From Gammaproteobacteria bacterium (GTDB taxonomy: Bacteria > Pseudomonadota > Gammaproteobacteria > Nevskiales > Nevskiaceae), in contig JAPLSA010000023.1 in the NCBI GenBank assembly GCA_026398815.1, forward strand, positions 48,322-112,321: DNA of 64,000 nucleotides, given 5' to 3'. The notes beneath the pieces are model-generated. The model saw only the letters and a program-made list of their open reading frames with translations, was not told the DNA's origin and searched no databases. Numbering within the stretch: the stretch's first letter is position 1; every line of letters starts with the position of its first letter. This document shows positions 16,027 to 24,692 of this stretch, piece by piece. Position numbers and translations under genes: made by a program.

Positions 16027-17514
16027 ATGGACACCATCATCTCGCGATTGTATTCGGCGGCCTCGACCCGCGAGCTCGACCGGAGGGCGATCGAGGTCTT
16101 CGACATCGCCGGCCACACGCTGATGCAGCGCGCCGCCCAGGCGGCCTGGACCGCCGCCCGCTGGCGCTGGCCGAACGCCCGCCACGTCACCGTCTTCTGC
16201 GGACCCGGCAACAACGGCGGCGACGGTTACGAGCTGGCCTGCCTCGCCGAAGCAGCCGGCTGCACGGTACGGGTCCATGAATGCGAGGACCTGCCTCGGC
16301 GCGACGACGCCCTGACGGCGCGCAACCGCTGGCTGGCGCGCGGTGCGGTGCAGCGCTGGTCGGCCGGGCAGGTGCTGGACGCCGCTGACCTGCTGGTCGA
16401 CGCGCTGTTCGGCATCGGCCTGAGTCGTGCGCCGACCGGTGACGCGGCGGCCGCCATCACCGCCATCAATGCCGCCCGCGCTGGCGGCACCGCCGTGCTG
16501 GCGCTGGACGTGCCGTCCGGGCTCGATGCCGATACCGGCGCTGCGCCCGGCGTGGCGATCGAGGCCGACCTGACGGTCAGCTTCATCGCGCTGAAGCCGG
16601 GCCTGTGCACCGGCCAGGGACCGGCCCTGACCGGAGCGCTGGAACTGGCCGCGCTGGACCTGCCGGCTGCCGCGCACGAGGGCCTGCCGGCGCGGGCCCG
16701 GCTGACCGACCGCAGCGAACTGCGTGGCTGGCTGCCGAAGCGGCCGCGCACCGGCCACAAGGGCAGCCACGGCCATGTGCTGCTGGTCGGCGGCGATCAC
16801 GGCATGGCGGGCGCGATCCTGCTGGCGGCCCGGGCGGCGCTGCGCGCCGGTGCCGGGCTGGTCACCGTCGCCACCCGCGATCGTCATGCGGCGGCGCTGA
16901 CGGCCGCCCAGCCCGACGTCATGGTGCGCAGCGTCGAGCACCCGGAAGACTTGCTGCCGCTGATCGCCCGCGCCGACGTGCTGGCGCTCGGCCCGGGTCT
17001 CGGCCGCGAAGCCTGGGGACAGGCGATGTTCGATGCCGCCATCGATGCAGCGCTGCCGAAGGTCGTCGATGCCGATGCGCTGAACGCGCTGGCTGCCGCG
17101 CCGCGCCGCGACGATCGCTGGCTGCTGACGCCGCATCCCGGCGAAGCCGGACGCCTGCTGGGCCTGAGCACGGCCGAGGTGCAAGGCGATCGCTTTGGCG
17201 CGATCCGCGCGCTGCAGGCCCGTTACGGCGGCGCGGTGGTGCTCAAGGGCGCCGGCAGCCTGGTGCTCGGCGGCCGTGATGCCGAGCTGCGCGTTTGCCC
17301 GTACGGCAACCCCGGCATGGGCGTCGGCGGCATGGGCGATGTGCTGACCGGCGTCGCCGCCGCCTTCATCGCCCAGGGGCTGGCGATCGACGCTGCCGCC
17401 GCAGCGGCAGTCACCGCCCATGCGCTGGCCGGCGATCGCGCCGCCGAACGGGGCGAGCGCGGCCTGATGGCCTCCGATGTCATCGAGGCGCTGCCGGCGG
17501 TGGTCAATCCATGA
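16027..17514 (+). CDS. nnr: Bifunctional NAD(P)H-hydrate epimerase / ADP-dependent dehydratase
   Basis: 495 aa, a fusion of the YjeF-N epimerase and the carbohydrate-kinase-like dehydratase, as in E. coli. FCGPGNNGGDGYELA is the epimerase nucleotide motif and DLLVDALFGIGLSR follows. In the second half, GSHGHVLLVGGD, LTPHPGEAGRLLG and GNPGMGVGGMGDVLTG mark the ADP-dependent dehydratase. It repairs damaged hydrated NAD(P)H. The ATG at 16027 is the first possible start matching family N-termini (RLYSAASTRELDRRAIE). The stop overlaps the tsaE start (ATGA). Confidence 0.95.
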   Translation: MDTIISRLYSAASTRELDRRAIEVFDIAGHTLMQRAAQAAWTAARWRWPNARHVTVFCGPGNNGGDGYELACLAEAAGCTVRVHECEDLPRRDDALTARNRWLARGAVQRWSAGQVLDAADLLVDALFGIGLSRAPTGDAAAAITAINAARAGGTAVLALDVPSGLDADTGAAPGVAIEADLTVSFIALKPGLCTGQGPALTGALELAALDLPAAAHEGLPARARLTDRSELRGWLPKRPRTGHKGSHGHVLLVGGDHGMAGAILLAARAALRAGAGLVTVATRDRHAAALTAAQPDVMVRSVEHPEDLLPLIARADVLALGPGLGREAWGQAMFDAAIDAALPKVVDADALNALAAAPRRDDRWLLTPHPGEAGRLLGLSTAEVQGDRFGAIRALQARYGGAVVLKGAGSLVLGGRDAELRVCPYGNPGMGVGGMGDVLTGVAAAFIAQGLAIDAAAAAAVTAHALAGDRAAERGERGLMASDVIEALPAVVNP

Positions 17515-17987
17515 GCGTCACCGAACGCTTCCTGGCCGACGATGCCGCCACCGAAGCCCTCGGCGCCGAACTGGCTGCGGCGTTCCGGGCGCGGTCGGGC
17601 GGAGTGGTCTACCTGCACGGCACGCTCGGCGCCGGCAAGACCACGCTGGTGCGCGGCTGGCTGCGGGCGCTCGGCGTGACCGGCAGCATCCGCAGCCCGA
17701 CCTACACGCTGATCGAGCCGTACAGCGTCGACGGCCGCGACTGGCTGCACCTCGATCTCTATCGCCTGAAATCGCCGGACGAACTGGAAAGCCTCGGCCT
17801 TGACGACTATCCGCCGAGCCGCTGCGGCTGGCTCATCGAGTGGCCGGAATGCGGCGCCGGCTACCTGCCGCCGCCGGGCCTGCGGATCGAACTGCGGGCG
17901 GCCGACGGCGGCCGGATCGCGACGGTCGACACCCTGGACGGCGGCGGATGGCCGACAAACGCCGCGCCAATTTCGCATCTCACTTGA
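17511..17987 (+). CDS. tsaE: tRNA threonylcarbamoyladenosine biosynthesis ATPase TsaE
   Basis: 158 aa. The Walker A motif is GTLGAGKTTLVRGWL, followed by IRSPTYTLIEPY, LHLDLYRL and LIEWPE, all TsaE hallmarks. It works with TsaB and TsaD to make t6A in ANN-decoding tRNAs. The ATG overlaps the nnr stop, giving translational coupling. The nnr-tsaE-amidase-mutL order is conserved in gammaproteobacteria. Confidence 0.95.
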   Translation: MSVTERFLADDAATEALGAELAAAFRARSGGVVYLHGTLGAGKTTLVRGWLRALGVTGSIRSPTYTLIEPYSVDGRDWLHLDLYRLKSPDELESLGLDDYPPSRCGWLIEWPECGAGYLPPPGLRIELRAADGGRIATVDTLDGGGWPTNAAPISHLT

Positions 17988-18084
17988 GATTCACGCGTCT
18001 AGCTACTGATTTCGATAAGAAAATTCTTGCGTTGACAAGCGCGTCGAACTATCTTCCGCCTTTGTTCGACCCCGCTGGGCTGCC

Positions 18085-19428
18085 ATGCGTGCACTGACCG
18101 GATTGCTGCTGCTGTTGACTGCCACCTCGGCGGCGGCGGCCGAACTGCGCGAAATGCGCCTGATGGACGGGTCGGAAGCGACGCGGGCGGTGTTCGACTT
18201 CGACGTCGCCACCACGCCGAAGCTGTTCACGCTGGCCAATCCGGACCGCGTGGTGATCGATTTCAGCGACGCCCGTCGTGGCCCGGCGATGCCGGCAGCG
18301 AGCGCCGGCAAGGGATTGGTCAAGAGCGTCCGCACCGGCCCGCGCGAAACGGGTCTGCGCGTGGTGCTCGATGTCGGCGAAAAGGTCGCGCCGCAGTCGT
18401 TCGGCCTGGAGGCCAGCGAAGGCTACGGCTACCGGCTGATCGTCGACCTGATGCCGAAGCAGCCGCACCGGGCCGCGCTGCCGGCGCCGTCCGCCGTTCC
18501 TGCGACCACGCCGGTGCCTGCCGCTGCACCGGCTGCGCCAAAGCCCGAACTGATCATGGCCGCCGCATCGGCGACCGCCGCCGCTGCCGTGGCCGCCGCG
18601 CCGCTTCCGGCAGGCGATGGCCCGGCGACCGTCGCCAGCGCCGAGCCGATCCGGCCGCGAGTGGCAGGGCGCGAAGTGATCGTCGCCGTCGACGCCGGTC
18701 ACGGCGGCAATGATCCGGGCGCGATCGGCCTTGGCGGCCTGCGCGAGAAAGACGTGACCCTGGCCATCGCCCGACGGCTGGCCCGGAAGATCAATGCCGA
18801 GCCCGGCATGCGCGCCGTGCTGACCCGCGACAGCGACACCTTCATCGAACTGCGCACCCGCACCGTCAAGGCGCGGCAGGTGAACGCCGATCTTTTCGTC
18901 TCCGTGCATGCCAACGCGGTCAACGACCGCTCGATGCACGGTTCGTCGGTCTACGTGCTGTCGGAACGCGGCGCCTCCAGCGAGCAGGCGCGCTGGATCG
19001 CCAACCACGAGAACGCGGCCGATCTGGTCGGCGGCGTCGCGCTGCAGAAGCAGGACGACAGCGTCGCCGCCGTGCTGATCGACATCTCGCAGGGCGCGAC
19101 GATGGAAGCCAGCTTCGACGTCGGCAGCCGCATGCTGCATGCGATGGGCCGGATCAACCGGCTGCAGAAGGCAGAAGTGCAGCAGGCCGGTTTCATGGTG
19201 CTGAAGTCGCCGGACATCCCGTCGGTGCTGGTCGAGACGGCGTTCATCAGCAACCCGCGCGAGGAAAAGCTGCTCGGCGATCCGGACTACCAGGACCAGC
19301 TGGCGGAATCGATCTTCGACGGCGTGCGCAGCTATTTCGCTCGCTACCGGCCGCAGCAGGTCGCCACCGCCGTTCCGGTCAAGACCTCGACCACCACCCG
19401 TCCGGCGCCGGCACGCCTGCGGCGCTGA
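18085..19428 (+). CDS. N-acetylmuramoyl-L-alanine amidase with AMIN domain (AmiB/AmiC type)
   Basis: 447 aa. A signal peptide (LTGLLLLLTATSAAAAE) is followed by an AMIN domain (about 22-125; RAVFDFDVATTPKLFTLANP, RVVIDFSDAR), an Ala/Pro-rich linker, then an Amidase_3 domain from about residue 196. Zinc ligands are visible in DAGHGGNDPGAIG (His) and LFVSVHANA (His), with the catalytic Glu in PSVLVETAFISN. It cleaves septal peptidoglycan in the periplasm, and the AMIN domain targets the division site. Proteins of this type are activated by LytM factors such as NlpD, encoded at 26711. No C-terminal LysM is present. A TTGACA at 18032 lies upstream without a clear -10 box. Confidence 0.92.
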   Translation: MRALTGLLLLLTATSAAAAELREMRLMDGSEATRAVFDFDVATTPKLFTLANPDRVVIDFSDARRGPAMPAASAGKGLVKSVRTGPRETGLRVVLDVGEKVAPQSFGLEASEGYGYRLIVDLMPKQPHRAALPAPSAVPATTPVPAAAPAAPKPELIMAAASATAAAAVAAAPLPAGDGPATVASAEPIRPRVAGREVIVAVDAGHGGNDPGAIGLGGLREKDVTLAIARRLARKINAEPGMRAVLTRDSDTFIELRTRTVKARQVNADLFVSVHANAVNDRSMHGSSVYVLSERGASSEQARWIANHENAADLVGGVALQKQDDSVAAVLIDISQGATMEASFDVGSRMLHAMGRINRLQKAEVQQAGFMVLKSPDIPSVLVETAFISNPREEKLLGDPDYQDQLAESIFDGVRSYFARYRPQQVATAVPVKTSTTTRPAPARLRR

Positions 19429-19591
19429 AAGGCCGTCGGCTGGACGATGCGATCGGCGTGGTTGTCGCTCGCCTGCGGCGGACACCGGAACTTCATTAAG
19501 CTGGCCGCCCGCAACAGCTGCCGGCGCGCGTGACCCCTTCGATCTTCCCCGGACCGTTCATCTTCTTGCCCGCCACGGACACCGTTTGCCC

Positions 19592-19756
19592 GTGAGCCGC
19601 ATCCGTGTGCTGGACGAGCAGCTGATCAACCAGATCGCCGCCGGCGAAGGTGAGGAGCCGCGCTTGCGAAGCACGGCTTCGCGCGGTTCCGAACGCCCGG
19701 AGCGCTGTGCGCGCAGGGCCGTTCCACGAGCCGGCGAACGGAAGCTTCGCCAATGA
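19592..19756 (+). pseudogene. Duplicated mutL start: 54-codon open frame beginning with the MutL N-terminus
   Basis: The frame opens with GTG and encodes IRVLDEQLINQIAAGE, identical to MutL, then diverges into Arg-rich sequence (EEPRLRSTASRGSERPER). It ends at TGA 19754-19756, overlapping the true mutL ATG at 19753. It is probably a by-product of a local duplication rather than a functional gene, but its stop/start overlap could couple its translation to mutL. Confidence 0.6.
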
Positions 19757-19810
19757 GCATGATCCGTGTGCTGGACGAGCAGCTGATCAACCAGATCGCC
19801 GCCGGCGAAG
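19593..19810. repeat. Direct repeat of the mutL 5' end flanking a hairpin-rich spacer
   Basis: The 49 bases at 19601-19649 are identical to 19762-19810, at an offset of 161 bp. With three mismatches the match extends back to 19593 and 19754. The spacer contains GCGAAGCACGGCTTCGC (7-bp arms), GGCGAA/TTCGCC and CCGTTC/GAACGG inverted repeats. It looks like a small palindromic element caught between the two copies. Confidence 0.85.
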
Positions 19811-21576
19811 TGGTCGAGCGACCCGCCGCCGTGGTCAAGGAGCTGGTCGAGAACAGCCTTGATGCCGGTGCCACGGCGATCGAGGTCGAGCTGGAGGCCG
19901 GCGGGCTGAACCTGATCCGGGTGCGCGACGATGGCTGCGGCATCGCCCGCGCCGAGCTGGCGCTGGCGCTGACCCGGCACGCCACCAGCAAGATCGCCGG
20001 GCTCGATGACCTGGAGCGGGTCCGCAGCTTCGGTTTCCGGGGCGAGGCGCTGCCGAGCATCCTGTCGGTGTCGCGCTTTGCGCTGATTTCGCGTACGGCC
20101 GATCAGCCGCATGGCTGGAAGCTGGGCAGCAGCGGCGTGCCGGACGATGCCGAGCCGCAGCCGGCGGCGCATCCGATCGGCACCACGATCGAAGTGCGCG
20201 ACCTGTTCTTCAACACGCCGGCGCGCCGCAAGTTCATGAAGGCGGACGGCACCGAGTTCCGCCATGTCGACCAGATCCTGCGGCGGCTGGCGCTGACCCG
20301 TTTCGACCTGCGGCTGAAGCTCGGCCACAACGGCCGGCGCAGCTTCGAGCTGCCGCGCGCCGACGGCGAGGCGGCCCGGGCGGCGCGGGTCGCCCAGGTC
20401 TGCGGCGAGGAGTTCTTCGCCAATGCGGTGACGCTCGACGAGCAGCGCCTCGGCCTGCGCCTGTGGGGCTGGGTGGCGCTGCCGAGCTTCGCGCGGGCCC
20501 AGCCCGATCTGCAGTACCTCTACGTCAACGGCCGCAACGTGCGCGACAAGCTGCTCGGCCACGCGCTGCGCCGCGCCTATGCCGATGTGCTGCATTCGCA
20601 GCGGCATCCGGCGTTCGTGCTGTTCCTGGAACTGGACCCGGCGCGGGTCGATGTCAACGTGCATCCGCAGAAGACCGAGGTGCGCTTTCGCGATGCCTCG
20701 GTGATCCACGATTTCCTGTTCGGCGCGGTGCACCAGTTGCTGCGCCGGGTGCGTCCGGAGCCGGGCTTGCATCACCGGGTCGCGTTCGAGACGCCGGGCC
20801 TGCCGGCCAGCGAGCCGAGCCAGGTCGTACTGCGTTATCCGCAGCCGTCGGCGGCGCCGTCGTGGCCGGTCCGCGAGCGGGGTGCGGACATCGGTGGCGG
20901 CGCGCCGTGGCCGCTGTATCGCCCGCCGGCCGAGGCGGTTCCCGGCGAAGCGCTGGCGGTCGCTGCTGACGATGCTGGCGACGAGGCGCCGCTGGGCCGG
21001 GCGATCGCCCAGATCCGCGGCGTGTTCGTGCTGGCCGAGAACCGTCACGGGCTGGTGCTGGTCGACGCCCACGCGGCGCACGAGCGGGTGATCTACGAAC
21101 GCTTCAAGCGCGAACTGGCCGGCGATGGCATCGCCGCCCAGCGCCTGCTGCTGCCGGAGCCGGTGGTGGTCGGCGAAGGCGAGGCCGACGAGCTGGAAGC
21201 GCAGGCCGAGTCCCTGCGCCGCTTCGGCCTGCTGATCGATCGCAGCGGCCCGGACACGGTCACCGTGCGGGCGGTGCCGGCGCTGCTGGTCAAGACCGAC
21301 CTGGGCGCGCTGCTGCGCAGCCTCTGCGGCGGCGCCGAGGCGGCGGAAAGCGCCGAGCATTTCGGCGAGGCGCTCGATGCCCAGCACCGCATCCTGGCCG
21401 ACATGGCCTGCCGCGCCGCGATCAAGGCCAACCGGCGGCTGACGCTGGCGGAGATGGACGCGCTGCTGCGCGACATGGAGCGGACGCCGAACGCAGGCCA
21501 GTGCAATCACGGCCGGCCGACCTGGGTGCAGATCGACGCCGACGGCCTCGACCGCCTGTTCCTGCGCGGGCGCTGA
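19753..21576 (+). CDS. mutL: DNA mismatch repair protein MutL
   Basis: 607 aa. The GHKL ATPase motifs are ELVENSLDAGA, VRDDGCGI and HATSKI with GFRGEALPSI. The C-terminal domain carries endonuclease-type motifs absent from E. coli MutL: DAHAAHERVIYE (normally DQHA...), MACRAAIKA, CNHGRPT and FLRGR. MutL couples MutS mismatch recognition to strand incision. The start is fixed by the ATG at 19753 followed by MIRVLDEQLINQIAAGEVVE. Unusually, miaA and hfq do not follow; the next gene is convergent. Confidence 0.96.
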   Translation: MSMIRVLDEQLINQIAAGEVVERPAAVVKELVENSLDAGATAIEVELEAGGLNLIRVRDDGCGIARAELALALTRHATSKIAGLDDLERVRSFGFRGEALPSILSVSRFALISRTADQPHGWKLGSSGVPDDAEPQPAAHPIGTTIEVRDLFFNTPARRKFMKADGTEFRHVDQILRRLALTRFDLRLKLGHNGRRSFELPRADGEAARAARVAQVCGEEFFANAVTLDEQRLGLRLWGWVALPSFARAQPDLQYLYVNGRNVRDKLLGHALRRAYADVLHSQRHPAFVLFLELDPARVDVNVHPQKTEVRFRDASVIHDFLFGAVHQLLRRVRPEPGLHHRVAFETPGLPASEPSQVVLRYPQPSAAPSWPVRERGADIGGGAPWPLYRPPAEAVPGEALAVAADDAGDEAPLGRAIAQIRGVFVLAENRHGLVLVDAHAAHERVIYERFKRELAGDGIAAQRLLLPEPVVVGEGEADELEAQAESLRRFGLLIDRSGPDTVTVRAVPALLVKTDLGALLRSLCGGAEAAESAEHFGEALDAQHRILADMACRAAIKANRRLTLAEMDALLRDMERTPNAGQCNHGRPTWVQIDADGLDRLFLRGR

Positions 21577-21596
21577 GCAGGCCGACAGCGGCCCCG

Positions 21597-24044
21597 TCAG
21601 CTGTCGGCTTCGCCTCGGCGCAGCGAGTACAGCCGGTACTTGCCGTAGCGCTTGGCCAGCTCGATTTCGCCGGCGTACTCGGCGGCGTAGCGATCCGGCG
21701 CTTCCAGCATCAGCCGGGCGGCGAAGGCTTCGGTGACGAAGATCATGCCGGGCGGCGTCACCGGCTCGACCCGCGCCGCGAACGACAGCTGGGAGCCGAA
21801 GTAGGTGGTCGTGCCCTCGACCGGGTCGATGCCCTCGAACACTGGCGCGTAGTGCGCCGACAGGCGCAGCTCGAGCTTTTCCAGCATGCCGCCGAGGCCG
21901 CTGCGGGCCCGCTCGACGATGCTGTGGATGCGGTCGGCGATGCGTGCGGTGGTTTCGGCGTCATCGGTCACCACGTGCACCGCGTCGCCCCAGGTGTGCT
22001 GCAGCAGGATGTGCGGCTGGTGCTCGGCCAGCGCGGCGGCGATGCCGCCGATCAGCACCTCCTGGAACAGCGGCTGCTCCTCGTCGCCGAGCCGGCTGTA
22101 GCCGGCGAAGTCGGCGAACAGGGTGCCGACCAGCCGTCGCGTCTCGGGCTGGCCGGTGCGGCCGGGCGCGCTGTGCGGCGGCAGCGGCGCGCCGCAGCCG
22201 CAGGCTGCATCGGCGGCACGCGGGCCGCCGCCGTGGCCGAGATCGTGCCAGCCGGCGCCGATCCGGCGCGCTTCCAGCCGCGACAGGCCGCAGGCGGTGG
22301 CCGACACGTAGGTGGCGCGCCAGTCGCCCTCGCGCTCCAGGAAGCCCTGGGCGATCGAGCATTCGCCGCCGCGCTCCAGATGGCCGTGCAGGCGCTGTGC
22401 GATGGCTGGGCCGTGATGCCGCTGCCATTCCTCCACCAGCTGCTCGCGGGCGGCCGGCAGCACCAGGTGCACGCGGATGCCGCGCAGCCGGTAATGCTCG
22501 GCGATGTCCAGCTCGCGCGGGCCGTTCAGGCCGATGCAGACGAACGAGGCCTCGGCCGGCAGCGGCAGCTCGGCTGGCAGCGCCGAGGGCACGAACAGCA
22601 CCGGCGGAACCGCCAGCGCGGCCAGATGTGCGGGGTCGTGGCCGAGGTGGCGGCAGATCAGCCGCAGCTGGGCGCCGGTGCGGCTCAGGGCGTTGACGTT
22701 GCCCGGCTGCAGCTGCGCAGCCCGGGCCAGCGCGCCGCGCACCCGTTCGAGGCTGCCGAGCAGCAGCGCGGCCTCGGCTTCGGTGACGGCGCGGTAGTAG
22801 CGCTCGGTCTCGCCGGCGTCGGCACCGTCGGCATCATCGGCCAGCACGTCCAGCGAATCGAGCACCCGGCGCGCCAGCGCCAGCGCTTCCGGACCGTGGC
22901 CGCCGAGCATCAGCATGGTGGCGGCGTTGATGCCGGGGAAATAGCCCTGTGCGTGATCGAAGGCCTGGGCGTAGACCCGCCCGGATTCGACGAACAGGGC
23001 CGGGGCCTTGCCGGCTGGTGCAGCGAGCGCCAGATCCTTCAGCAGGCGGGCCTTCAGCGACAGCCATTCCTCGACGTTGTAGCCGTCGCCGTCATCGGCG
23101 CCGATGCCCAGCTCGCGGTAGCGGCGCAGCGCCAGCTGGGTGCTGCCGGCATTGGCCAGCGACAGCAGGGCCATGTGGTCAAGCTCGCGCGAGCGCAGGC
23201 CGTCGGCACGGGCGCGTTCGGCGAGATCGTGGCAGAGCAGGTAGTTGCCGGCCTTCAGCGCTGCGCGACAGGCGTCGAGCACCTGCTGCAGCGGGTCGAG
23301 CAGCGCCGATTCGATGCCGCCGCTGTCGGCCGGACGGGGGCCCGGCACGGCCGCCAGGGTCGGATCGATCAGCAGCAGCGGCCGCCCGGCGACCGCCGGC
23401 CGGCGCAGATGCAGCGTCGACAGCGCCGCCGGAATCCGGGCCGGACGATGCCGCCAGCTGACCACGTCGGCAGCGCCGCCCGGCAGGCCGCTGTGGCCGG
23501 GCCGCAGGATTGCCACCAGCACGTCCGACTGCTCGGCCAGGCAGGCGGCCAGCTGCCGGTACTGGCGCTGACGGAAGGCGCCGAGCCGGAGCTTGGGATC
23601 GGCCGGGCCGCCGGGCACCAGATCGATGACCACCGCGCACAGCGCCAGCTGTTCCTCGATGCCGGCGCGCACCGCCTCGACGGTGGCCGGCTCCAGCGTC
23701 ACCGACATCTCGCTGAGCCGCGCCACCCAGTCGTCGATCAGCACCGGCACCGGCACCGGCAGCAGCGCCACCGTGTCGAACGCGAGGCCGGCCTCGCGCA
23801 GCCACTGGCTGGCGACCTGCTTGAACAGCAGGTCGGCGCCCGGCGCCAGCCCGGTCACCAGGCTGACCCGCCGGGGCCTGGCGCGGGCGATCAGCGTGGG
23901 CAGAGCCTCGTGGCGCAGGCGGCTGGTCACCGCCGCACGCTCGCTGGCCGACAGCCGCAGATGGCCGGTGGCTCCGATCAGCAGGTGTCCGTCGTCCTGC
24001 AGCGGCAGGCGGGTCAGCCAGGTTTCGAGGCTGATCCGGACCAT
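21597..24044 (-). CDS. SLOG - TRAFs-binding (DUF4071-like) - class III nucleotidyl cyclase protein
   Basis: 815 aa from ATG 24044. About 20-185 is a SLOG-like Rossmann domain (LIGATGHLRL, TGLAPGADLLF). About 260-450 is helical and resembles the TRAFs-binding domain (VESGRVYAQAFD, GYFPGINAAT). About 480-600 is a further alpha/beta segment (FVCIGLNGPRELDIAEHYRL). About 637-790 is a class III cyclase domain: metal Asp645 (FADFAGYS) and Asp687 (TWGDAV). The usual ribose-orienting Asn is Ser754 (SFAARVE) with Arg758 kept, and the adenine-binding Lys is not evident, so activity and product are uncertain. It follows smr by 5 bp and is likely co-transcribed. Domain names are from motif memory. Confidence 0.7.
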   Translation of the reverse strand: MVRISLETWLTRLPLQDDGHLLIGATGHLRLSASERAAVTSRLRHEALPTLIARARPRRVSLVTGLAPGADLLFKQVASQWLREAGLAFDTVALLPVPVPVLIDDWVARLSEMSVTLEPATVEAVRAGIEEQLALCAVVIDLVPGGPADPKLRLGAFRQRQYRQLAACLAEQSDVLVAILRPGHSGLPGGAADVVSWRHRPARIPAALSTLHLRRPAVAGRPLLLIDPTLAAVPGPRPADSGGIESALLDPLQQVLDACRAALKAGNYLLCHDLAERARADGLRSRELDHMALLSLANAGSTQLALRRYRELGIGADDGDGYNVEEWLSLKARLLKDLALAAPAGKAPALFVESGRVYAQAFDHAQGYFPGINAATMLMLGGHGPEALALARRVLDSLDVLADDADGADAGETERYYRAVTEAEAALLLGSLERVRGALARAAQLQPGNVNALSRTGAQLRLICRHLGHDPAHLAALAVPPVLFVPSALPAELPLPAEASFVCIGLNGPRELDIAEHYRLRGIRVHLVLPAAREQLVEEWQRHHGPAIAQRLHGHLERGGECSIAQGFLEREGDWRATYVSATACGLSRLEARRIGAGWHDLGHGGGPRAADAACGCGAPLPPHSAPGRTGQPETRRLVGTLFADFAGYSRLGDEEQPLFQEVLIGGIAAALAEHQPHILLQHTWGDAVHVVTDDAETTARIADRIHSIVERARSGLGGMLEKLELRLSAHYAPVFEGIDPVEGTTTYFGSQLSFAARVEPVTPPGMIFVTEAFAARLMLEAPDRYAAEYAGEIELAKRYGKYRLYSLRRGEADS

Positions 24045-24049
24045 CGTCG

Positions 24050-24631
24050 TCAGCCGTTGCCGGGCAGGCTGACGGCGGTGGCGCGCATCAGCACGTAGAC
24101 GGCGCCGGTGCCGCCGTCGTGCGGACGCGCCGAGCAGAAGGCGATGACATCGCTGCGCCGACGCAGCCAGCTGTCGAGCAGGGTCTTGATCACCGGTCCG
24201 GTATTCGGCGAGCGGTTGCCCTTGCCGTGGATGATCCGCACGCAGCGCACGTCGCGCGACTGGCATTCGGCCAGGAACATCGACACGGCCAGCTGGGCAT
24301 CGCCACGGTTCATGCCGTGCAGGTCCAGTTCGGCGCGCACCCGGTAAGCGCCTCGGCGCAGCTTGCGCCAGACGCTGTCCTGCAGGCCGGGCCCGCGATA
24401 GCTCAGGGTGTCGCCGCTTTCGATCAGCTCCGGCTCGAACATGCCGAACTCGAGCAGCTCGGCCATCACCGCGCGTTCATCCGCCTCGGCCTGACGCGGC
24501 TTGGGCGGCGGTGGCGTGCGCAGCGGCGCGACCCGGTCGGAGCCGCTGCGGCGCTGCACGCCGGCCATCGCCGAGCGGAAGTCGACGTCGTCGGCGGAGT
24601 CGGGCAGGGCGTCGTCGGCGGGGCTTGGCAT
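24050..24631 (-). CDS. Smr-domain protein (SmrA/YdaL type putative endonuclease)
   Basis: 193 aa from ATG 24631. After a charged, Pro-rich N-terminal segment comes the small MutS-related domain: LDLHGMNRGDAQLAVSMFL (LDxHG motif) and CVRIIHGKGNRS (HGxG motif), ending in GGTGAVYVLM. Stand-alone Smr proteins of this layout are thought to be DNA or RNA endonucleases. Transcribed divergently from surE and directly upstream of the SLOG-cyclase gene. Whether the pairing with the cyclase is functional is unknown. Confidence 0.88.
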   Translation of the reverse strand: MPSPADDALPDSADDVDFRSAMAGVQRRSGSDRVAPLRTPPPPKPRQAEADERAVMAELLEFGMFEPELIESGDTLSYRGPGLQDSVWRKLRRGAYRVRAELDLHGMNRGDAQLAVSMFLAECQSRDVRCVRIIHGKGNRSPNTGPVIKTLLDSWLRRRSDVIAFCSARPHDGGTGAVYVLMRATAVSLPGNG

Positions 24632-24692
24632 GGCAGCCGCATCATAGCCCGGTGCCACGTAAACTAAGACCATTCCTCACGACACCCCCACC

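Noticed and set aside
18032..18060. TTGACA before the amidase gene as a full promoter
   Set aside because: No -10 box at 16-18 bp spacing; TATCTT is only 12 bp away.
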